DNA of 34,253 bases. Origin: CBFDCQ01 sp965603355 (lineage in GTDB: Bacteria; Hydrogenedentota; CAZGCA01; CBFDCQ01). The notes under the pieces were generated by a model. It was not told the DNA's origin and made no database searches. It saw only the letters and a list, made by a program, of their open reading frames with translations. This document shows positions 15,164-22,900 of the stretch, in pieces. Numbering within the stretch: position 1 is the stretch's first letter; every line of letters starts with the position of its first letter. Made by a program: the position numbers and the translations under genes. The stretch covers positions 1 to 34,253 of the forward strand of contig CBFDCQ010000032.1 of the NCBI GenBank assembly GCA_965603355.1, in the 5' to 3' direction.

Positions 15164-15183
15164 ACCTCCTTTGAGAAGGAGGT
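15164..15183 (+). promoter_or_regulatory. Hairpin covering the transposase Shine-Dalgarno
   Basis: ACCTCCTT (15164-15171) and AAGGAGGT (15176-15183) form a perfect 8-bp stem with a TGAG loop. The right arm is the anti-16S-like ribosome binding site for ATG 15188. In an RNA starting upstream of 15164 the site would be masked. Confidence 0.65.
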
Positions 15184-15187
15184 GATT

Positions 15188-16213
15188 ATGGAGGGAGATT
15201 TGTTGATGAGTGCGAAGGAGAGGCGTCGCAAGGTGGAGTTCGAGGGTATAGTAGAGGGTCGTATGACGATACTGGAGGTATCAGAGAAGCTGGGGTTGTC
15301 GTATCGGCAATCTCGCCGCAGCTATAAGCGGTTTCGTGAGGAGGGAGACACGGGTCTTGTGCACCGCAGCCGGGGCAGGAGGTCCAATAGTGCGAAGCCG
15401 GATGAGTTTCGTCGCGCGGTGCTTGAGCGCTACAGGGAGCGCTATGAAGGATTCGGTCCCACGCTGGCCACGGAGAAGCTCGCTGGTGATGGGTATGAGC
15501 TTGGCCACGAGACGCTGCGGCGGTGGCTTATGGTCGAGGAGCAGCTGGCGGGTGAGGAGCCCTTGACAGCGTTTGGCAAGGCGTGTAAGAAGCTCGGTAT
15601 CCAGATCATCCGAGCGCACTCACCCCAGGCCAAGGGGCGCGTCGAGCGCAGCAACGGCGTCTATCAGGACCGCCTTGTCAAGGAGCTTCGCCTGCACGGT
15701 ATCACAACCGTTGAAGGAGCAAACACAGTGCTGGCTCAGGGTTTCTCAGAGGCGCTCAACGCCAGGTTTGGGCAAGAGCCGGCAAGCGAGACCGATTTCC
15801 ACCGTCGCGTGCCTAAGAGGCTCAATCTTGCAGAGGTGTTCTGTTGGGAGAACACACGCACACTACAGAACGACTGGACCATACGGTACGAGAACCGCTT
15901 CTACCAGATTCTCAAGGACAACCGGCCTCGTCCCAAACCCAAAGAGAAAGTGGCGGTGCGCGTACTTCTTGATGAGACCATCGAGATCCTCTACCGCGAC
16001 AAAAAGCTCAACTACCAGCTTGTAGCACAACCGACACCCAGGAAGACTGAGAAACTCAGCCCTGCGATAACGCCTAAGCCAAGCTCCCAATGGAAACCGG
16101 CGCCGGACCATCCATGGCGCAGCTTCCGGTACGGACGTAAGCGGGCGGCGTGCGCACGGCCGGCTTCCGGGTCAAACGTAACGCGATTGCAATGCACCAG
16201 AGACCAAACATAA
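15188..16213 (+). CDS. IS1202/ISNCY-type transposase, internal in-frame deletion
   Basis: Starting at ATG 15188 (perfect AAGGAGGTGATT upstream) the protein has 341 residues. The N-terminus is a helix-turn-helix (ILEVSEKLGLSYRQSRRSYKRF). LRRWLM near 15530 runs straight into VEEQLAGEEPLTAFGKAC, IIRAHSPQAKGRVERSNG and QDRLVKELRL. In full-length relatives I recall roughly 100 residues between these blocks, holding the first two acidic residues of the DDE catalytic triad. Only the Glu of KGRVER remains visible. The frame is kept, so a DNA-binding protein without catalysis is likely and could act as an inhibitor of full-length copies. WKPAPDHPWR near the C-terminus is typical; the tail after it may be altered. 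Confidence 0.82.
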   Translation: MEGDLLMSAKERRRKVEFEGIVEGRMTILEVSEKLGLSYRQSRRSYKRFREEGDTGLVHRSRGRRSNSAKPDEFRRAVLERYRERYEGFGPTLATEKLAGDGYELGHETLRRWLMVEEQLAGEEPLTAFGKACKKLGIQIIRAHSPQAKGRVERSNGVYQDRLVKELRLHGITTVEGANTVLAQGFSEALNARFGQEPASETDFHRRVPKRLNLAEVFCWENTRTLQNDWTIRYENRFYQILKDNRPRPKPKEKVAVRVLLDETIEILYRDKKLNYQLVAQPTPRKTEKLSPAITPKPSSQWKPAPDHPWRSFRYGRKRAACARPASGSNVTRLQCTRDQT

Positions 16214-16226
16214 CTATTGACAAATC

Positions 16227-16250
16227 TGGCCCCCATGGGGGCCAACCTAC
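16227..16250 (-). repeat. GTAG-headed palindrome inside the IS
   Basis: TGGCCCCC-AT-GGGGGCCA at 16227-16244 is an 18-bp perfect palindrome, preceded on the minus strand by GTAG at 16250-16247. It sits 14 nt after the transposase stop. It could be the transcription terminator of the IS or a REP-like variant that landed there; no T-tract is present. Confidence 0.5.
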
Positions 16251-16335
16251 ATACAATGCAAGCACTTCGAGCTATGGCTACAGGAGGACATTTCTAATGA
16301 GTTAACACAGAGGACATTTCTAAAGAGTCTTGACA

Positions 16336-16352
16336 CGCGGGGCGGCGGTCAG
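16336..16352. repeat. Right copy of 17-bp target-site duplication
   Basis: Identical to 15089-15105 and directly adjacent to the TGACA right terminus of the IS. Confidence 0.85.
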
Positions 16353-16437
16353 CGGCGGTCGGGCACGGAGTATAACAAATCCGCGCCTCGTACGTTATAT
16401 GCAATGAGGGGTGGTTGGAATCCAAGCGAGAATAAGT

Positions 16438-16473
16438 ACGAAGTTTTTCGTTGACAATACGAAGGCTTTCGTA
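16438..16473 (+). promoter_or_regulatory. Two tandem inverted-repeat operators, probable BlaI-family sites
   Basis: Site 1, ACGAA-GTTT-TTCGT (16438-16451), ends at the first base of the -35 box. Site 2, TACGAA-GGCT-TTCGTA (16458-16473), fills the spacer between -35 and -10. Their centres are 21 bp apart, two helical turns, so two dimers would bind the same DNA face. The half-site ACGAA differs from the TACA/TGTA half-site of classical BlaI/MecI. The downstream gene is a BlaI-family repressor, which implies autoregulation. Confidence 0.7.
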
Positions 16474-16479
16474 TATACT
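16451..16479 (+). promoter_or_regulatory. Promoter of the BlaI-M56 operon
   Basis: A perfect TTGACA (16451-16456), a 17-nt spacer and TATACT (16474-16479), 35 nt before the BlaI-like ATG. The spacer is an inverted repeat, so a bound repressor would occlude RNA polymerase. Confidence 0.8.
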
Positions 16480-16514
16480 GTACGCGGCTGACCTCGGAAA
16501 GGAGGATTAAGATT

Positions 16515-16889
16515 ATGGTCAAAAGTAACGTGCCGCGACCCACTGACGGGGAGCTGGCGATACTGCGCGTGCTCTGGCGACGCGGTCCCAGCACCGTCCG
16601 CGACGTGCAGGGAGATCTGAATCATAAGCGCCGAACCGGCTATACCACGGCGCTGAAACTGCTGCAAATCATGACTGAGAAAGGTCTGGTTCGCCGGGAC
16701 GAGACGGACCGCGCCCACGTCTATGAAGCGCGCTTGAGTGAAGAGCAGACGCAGGGGCAGCTCGTACGCGACCTGCTCGACAGGGCATTCGGGGGCGCGG
16801 CCGAGAAGCTGGTGATGCAGGCGCTGAGAGCCGGGAAGAAACCCTTACCGCCCGAGCAAATGGACGAGATTCGGAAGCTGCTGGATTAG
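16515..16889 (+). CDS. BlaI/MecI/CopY-family transcriptional repressor
   Basis: A 124-residue winged-helix repressor. LTDGE-like opening (PTDGELAILRVLWRRGPSTVRDV) and YTTALKLLQIMTEKGLVRRDE form the DNA-binding domain (about 5-75), with the recognition helix around TGYTTALKLLQ. The C-terminal helices (LVRDLLDRAFGG, QMDEIRKLL) provide dimerisation. In BlaI/BlaR1 systems the repressor is inactivated by proteolysis after the M56 membrane protease is triggered. Here the M56 gene starts 20 nt downstream, matching that layout. ATG at 16515 has GGAAAGGAGG upstream. The family also includes copper-responsive CopY, but the metal-binding C-terminal cysteines of CopY are absent. Confidence 0.93.
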   Translation: MVKSNVPRPTDGELAILRVLWRRGPSTVRDVQGDLNHKRRTGYTTALKLLQIMTEKGLVRRDETDRAHVYEARLSEEQTQGQLVRDLLDRAFGGAAEKLVMQALRAGKKPLPPEQMDEIRKLLD

Positions 16890-16909
16890 CTTGAGATTGG
16901 TGAGCAACG

Positions 16910-19900
16910 ATGACCGTTGAAACCGTTCTTTCGCATCCGATTGTTCCACGTTTAGGATGGACGCTGGTGCATTTTGTCTGGCAGGGTGCAGCGGTGGCTG
17001 TCCTGCTGGCGGTCGTGATGCTGTTACTGCGACACCGCTCAGCGAACTCCCGCTACGTTGCCGCATGCACTGCGCTGCTTCTGATGGCAGCTCTTCCCCT
17101 GATTACTGTGCAGATGGTGTCGTTGCCGGTCGTGATGGAGGACAAACCGGTCCTGGTGGAGCCGGCATCAGCAGATCTTCGAGCAGAGATGCCGTCCGGG
17201 CTGCCAGTTCCCACGTCAGTTGCCCCGGCGGATTACGAGCGGTCGGGAATACTGCGGGGCGGGACCGCGGTGCCGCCCATTGCGTCACACGCGCGCCTAC
17301 CATGGTGGAAAAGGGTATCATACCTGTTCGAGCCGACACTGCCGTGGGTTGTATGCGGGTGGCTGGTCGGCGTGCTTGCCTTGTCGCTGCGGCTTCTGGG
17401 CGGATGGGTGCAGGCGCAGCGTCTCAAACGGCGGTTTGTGCAACCTGCCTCGGATAGGTGGCGAGCAATTCTGGCCGATCTCGCGCGACGGTTGAGAGTG
17501 AGCCGGCCGGTGCGTCTCCTGGAGTCAACCTTAGCGAAAGTGCCCACGGTCGTCGGCTGGTTCCGTCCGGTGGTTCTCCTGCCGGCGGGCGTTCTGACGG
17601 GACTGTCGCCGCTACAGGTGGAAGCGCTCATCGCGCACGAGCTGGCACACATCCGCCGGTACGACTACCTGGTCAACCTGCTGCAGACAGTGATCGAGAC
17701 GTTGCTGTTCTACCACCCGGCGGTATGGTGGGTCTCGCACCGTATACGCGTCGAGCGTGAGCATTGCTGCGACGATCTCGCGGTGGCCGCGTGCGGCGAC
17801 GCATTGAGTTACGCGCGTGCACTGGCCGAACTGGAACAGTTGCGCGGCGAGACGGCACGACTTGCAGTCGCCTCCAGCGGCGGTTCACTAATCGAACGCG
17901 TCCGTCGGCTGGTAGGTGCCACGACCGCAGACACAAACCGTTCCGCGTGGTGGCTCGCCGGAGTGATCGCAATCGCCGTGATTATCGCTATGGCAACGGC
18001 CGTCCAGATTTCCGGTTCACCGCCAGAAGTCGGGGAATCTTCAGCGACCGCATCCGGGGAGCCAGAGGCGAGCGCAGCGATTCCCGCGTGGTATCTTCTA
18101 AAGCAGACCGATGTGGGTCCCTTGTTGTCGCCGCTTGTGGTGCAGATGGCGAAAGCGCTTGACCCTTCGGCACAGTCTGCTCCCATGTGGCAGAGCGAGT
18201 CCCAACCGACCAAGGTCACTCTCGACATAAGGGCGGAGGGAGATGAGTCGCAGGAGATCGTGGTAGGATTCTTCTCGCGGCACGACTGGCTGGAACCGCC
18301 GGTCCACGTGCGCAGATTGCCTGGGCCGGGGACGTACACGCTTACCGACATCCCGCCGGGAAGGTACTATCTGGGTGCGGTGATGGGCATGCCGGCGGGC
18401 CCGCTGCCTGTAGCGGGCAACTATCGCACGTCCCCGGAGGAGTCGCGGCTTCCCGAATTGTCCGGACTGGGTGTCCACGAGTCGTGGCCGTACCCGACAA
18501 CCGTCGAGAAGGATCTAACAGCCGAGCTTTCACTTCTGGTGTCTCCCGATATGAAAGGGTTAACTGGCGACGTACCTCGCCGTACGCTCGCATGCTGGAT
18601 GGGCAACTGGAGGGAGATGTGGGAGCAGAAAAAGGTCACTGTGCGCACGGTGGATGCGTCCGGCAACGCGATACCGTTCTGTCGGATAACTTTCGCGACC
18701 CGAGGAGATCGGGTCGAATTTCTCCAGTCCGGCACTGACGCGGACGGCTACGCATACTGCGACGAGATCGGCGGGCCGTTTTCGATCGCCATCGCACAGC
18801 GGTTCAGCTTCGATCCGGGAACCATGGCCGACCGGTGCCAGCTCAAGAGACTCAGCACCATCTATCAGGCCGAGGACCGGCCCGTCATAACGATACAGTT
18901 TGACCCGTTTCCCGGAGGCTCGGGAAAGATCACCGGTCGAGTTCATGATCAGCGCGGCAATCCGCTCACCGAGTATTATCTCCAGGTGATACACGAAGAG
19001 GGTGACCTGCAGGGCTGGGATGACCTCCTGATGACACTCTACCATCTGCCCGTAGTCGATCCCGACGGACAGTTTGAGGTGACTGGTGTACCGCCCGGCG
19101 AGTACCGTCTGAACGTGCGACACTTCGACTATCAGGCATACGTGTGGAAGGTTGGGGGAGGGATCGATGTCGCTGTCCCTGACGAGGAAGATGCTGTGGC
19201 CGACGTTGACATCGAGGTCGAAGCCAAGGAGCTTCGCTATGGTCGGGCCCTATATGACGATGGAAGACCGGTCTACCCCGGATACTGGACGGTAAAGTTT
19301 GACACGCTGCGCGATCCGCGATGGCATCGGTACTTCTCCTGGAAAACTGACGCTGACGGCTCATTTCGCGTGTGCCTCTGCGAGCAGGAGCGCAAGGATC
19401 TGCTGGAGAACACCGAGGGGATGGTCGAGATCAGCGACGACTCGGGCACACTCGGTGATGTTCACATCGACAAGCTCTCGAACGATGCCGATAACCCTCA
19501 TACGATCACGTTTCCGCGGCCGGGGGAAGAAGCAAGCGCCCAGCCGCGGGCACACGATGTCGTGACTGCTCGAGAAATGCCGGAGATCAAGGGTCGAGTC
19601 ACGGATGAGTCCGGCAAGCCTGTTTCCGGGGCGCTCGTTGAATGGGGCTTTTTGCGTGATCCGCCTGAACGCCGCGATCGAACCACAACGGACGCCGACG
19701 GGCAATACCGGTTGCGCGTGACGCAGTCCGGCGCCGGTTTTCGCCTGGGCGTGTCCGCCAAAGGATTCGCTCCGGTCTGGTATGATCTCTACCCACCGTG
19801 GAACCATGTTTCAACTGTATCCGACCGAGACGCCACACCGCCGACAGAAAGGGACTTTGACCTTGGACCCGCCCATCAGCTGGAAGGCGTCGTGGTAGAT

Positions 19901-22900
19901 CAAGAAGGGCAACCTATCTCCGGCGCTGTTGTCAAAGCGCGGACATCCGTTGATGGCATCTGGACAAGCTTCTCAAGCCCATCCTCGCCGACGATGATTC
20001 CAGGTGATGACGCTTTTGAGACGAGGAGCGATGCTGAGGGAACCTTCAGGTTTGATGGGCTGCCAGCGGAAAGTGTGAACCTTAATGTCGCCGCGCCCCA
20101 TCGACATGTGAACGACAGGAATTACCCCGTGGACAGCCCGTGCCGCATTGTGATGAGCGGCAGCGGTCGGCCGGGGCGCATCCGCGTACGGGTGACCGAT
20201 CAACGAAGCGGTGAGCCGATTGCGGATTTCAAGGTGGCGCGCCGCTATTTCCCCGAACAGCGCCGGGTACTCAACCCGGATGGGCGTTTTGAATGGAAGG
20301 ACGAACTCACGGAAAGCAAGGAATACTCCTTTCACGTATACGCGAAAGGTTACGCGCCGTGGCGCGGGCCCCTCAAGGCCTCGGCACTGGATGGTGAGGA
20401 AACGTTGACCGTCGCTTTGCTCCCCGGTCAACCTTTGCTTGGACGCCTTGTGGACGTCAACACCGAGAAGCCGGTGGCGGGAGCTTCTGTGCTCTTTGGC
20501 CATGCTGGCGACGCGCGCTACTTCGAGTGGAGCGACTGGGGCAATTACATCGACGGTCATCATTCGGTTACTTGTGTCCAGCGAGCGACGACGGACCGCG
20601 ACGGTCGCTTTTGGTTCTGCGAGGACGTCTTCGAGGCCGGAGCACTGGTCATCGCAGCGCCGGGATACGCGAGAAACATCATCCCACCGGAAGACCGACC
20701 TCCGACAGGGCCCGACGGCTTGGTCCAAATCGCTCTGCATCCCGAGGCTGTCATCCGAGGCACGCTGCTCGCAGATGGCCGGGCGCGGAGCAACGCCAAT
20801 ATGATGTTGTGGCGGGAAGAGCCTAGAGGGCAGCTTGAAGAGACGTTTGAAACGGCAAAGACCGGTGCAGACGGACGTTTTGAATTCAACCGCCTTGCGC
20901 CCGGCACCTATCATGTGAGCCTGGAGCGCTGGTTGACGCGTTATTCCACAACAACGGAGCCTATTGAGTCGATCACACTTGGCGCAGGTGAGACGAGAAC
21001 CTTGGGTCAAGTGACCGTTTCAATGGTGGGGGAAGGAGGGGCGACAATAGACGGTGCCGTACAGGATGGGCGGCAAGGCGATGGTGAAGCCGAGCAGAGA
21101 CCCGTCTGGGTCACGCTGATGCCGAGGAGCCCTATTCGAACGCTGAAGGAGTACCATCATACGTTTCGTGCCCGGTCACTGATCCCCGAAGGTGCGGAGA
21201 TTACTTCGTGTGAGTTTGAGATTCGCTCGGCAAGCGATAATGTGCAGATAGCGAGATCCCCTTATGTTGCCGGAACCGGTACTGGCCCGCTACGTGATGC
21301 GTTGGCGTCGGGCAAAATCTACAAGCGGGAAACCAGCGGCGGCGGTATGCTCACGGAATCTGAACGTCGGCGTATTGGTGATCTTGCGGACGGCGACTAT
21401 TTGACCGCACTGATTGTCAACGGCGTGCGGTGCTCGAACGTCGCCCAGCTTACAATCGACTCGGATTTCGATCCACAGACGGAACCCACGCTGAAGTTGA
21501 TTCCTCTCGATGCCGGGCCGGGTCTGTCCCTCCCTTATCTGGGTATACGGGCTATCGGGCCCACACCCCAGGATCCGGAACTCACCAACTACGTTGTCGC
21601 CTTCCCTCGGATCTTCGTGGATGGCGTAGAACCTAGGAGGAGCGCGATCTTGTGGGTAGGTCCTGTTGGACCGCTGCAATCCGGCCAGATCCACACTCGG
21701 ATTCTGGATATCAGCACGAACCTCGAGCCGCCCATCGACCCCGGCACGCCGCACGAGATCTACGTCAAGGTTGGCAAGTACGAATCAGCGCCGATCACGC
21801 TTGAGGTCGATGAGACTCTGGCTCGAGTCTGGGACGAGGCCAGTACTGACCTCAAGGCAAAGCCTCCGCCTCGCGCGTTGTTACGCGGCAAAGTGATTGG
21901 ACCAGACGGCCAACCGGCTGGGGGCTATGAAGCATTTCTCTGGCGAGATCCCGACGGCCTTACCACATATTGTAACTCCGAGGGAGTGTATGAGTTCTAC
22001 AACATTTCGCCGGGCGAGTACCAACTGACCTGTCATCCGCCGGGAAAGGGCCAGCCCGAACTCGTGAAGAAGAACGTGAGGATAGAGACGCATCGTACGC
22101 GGACCTTGGATTTGTCCTTTGCACCCGAACACACGATATCCGGCAAAGTGACCACCAGCACGGGCGAACCCGTCGCAGGAATGGAAGTCATGTCCAGTTG
22201 GGAAGGTCCCGATGAAACCGGCGAATTCAACGATTTCGCTACGACCGATGCGCAGGGCCGGTACACGCTCAATGCTCCTTTCCCGGTAGCATCGTATGTC
22301 GGCATTTCCGGCACTGGCCCTCAGCCTCGCCCTTACCACGACGTTGCAGCGGGACGCACCGACATCAACTTTGTGCTGGTGGATAGCAAGGATTCACAAA
22401 CGCCAGCCACCGCGATTGAAGAAGACGAGCGTGCCTGGAGCGAGGCGGAAAGTATCTCTCGAGAGCTCCGGCAGATGCTCGCTCAACTTGCGATGATCGA
22501 GTTCGACGACAGTCGACCTGATATCCCCGACGGTTTGAAAGAACTTATTCTTGAGCTTCAACCCCCATCCGGTGACGCGTTGCTCGAGATCATCGCCGAT
22601 CCGGAAGACGACCTCAATCGCCGAGCAACAAACGTCCTGATCAAGGTATGGAACTCACTTTCGCCTCGGCAGATTGAGACCTATTTCAAGGCGGCCATGA
22701 CGGCCTCCGTAGATGCCCGACCCGAGTACCCTCAAGGGCTGAAGGCTTTGGTAGACACCGGCTACCAGATCCGCTACGGGTGGGGCGGATGGCCTGATGT
22801 AGACGACATCACCATCCGGACGACGTCGTACTGGACACTCGACGGTCGGCGCAACGTCAAGCCGTTCCATTATGAGGGCCCTGCGGCCGGCACAGGCTGG

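Larger units (their letters stand above)
15106..16335 (+). mobile_element. IS1202/ISNCY-type insertion sequence, 1230 bp, internally deleted
   Basis: The ends are TGTCA and TGACA. Two subterminal copies of the motif (AGA)AATGTCCTC lie at each end: 15123-15131 and 15145-15156 on the left, and 16284-16295 and 16310-16321 inverted on the right. These are probably transposase binding sites. Perfect 17-bp duplications flank it. Long target duplications and TGT termini are known for the IS1202 group of the former ISNCY class. The single ORF lacks the central catalytic part, so the copy is probably not autonomous but may still be mobilised in trans. A second copy's right end is at 1-53. Confidence 0.88.

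Noticed and set aside
19973..21010. Minus-strand open frame of about 345 codons opposite the M56 repeats
   Set aside because: The plus-strand repeats are recognisable as carboxypeptidase-regulatory modules; the antisense translation has no family signature or ribosome site.
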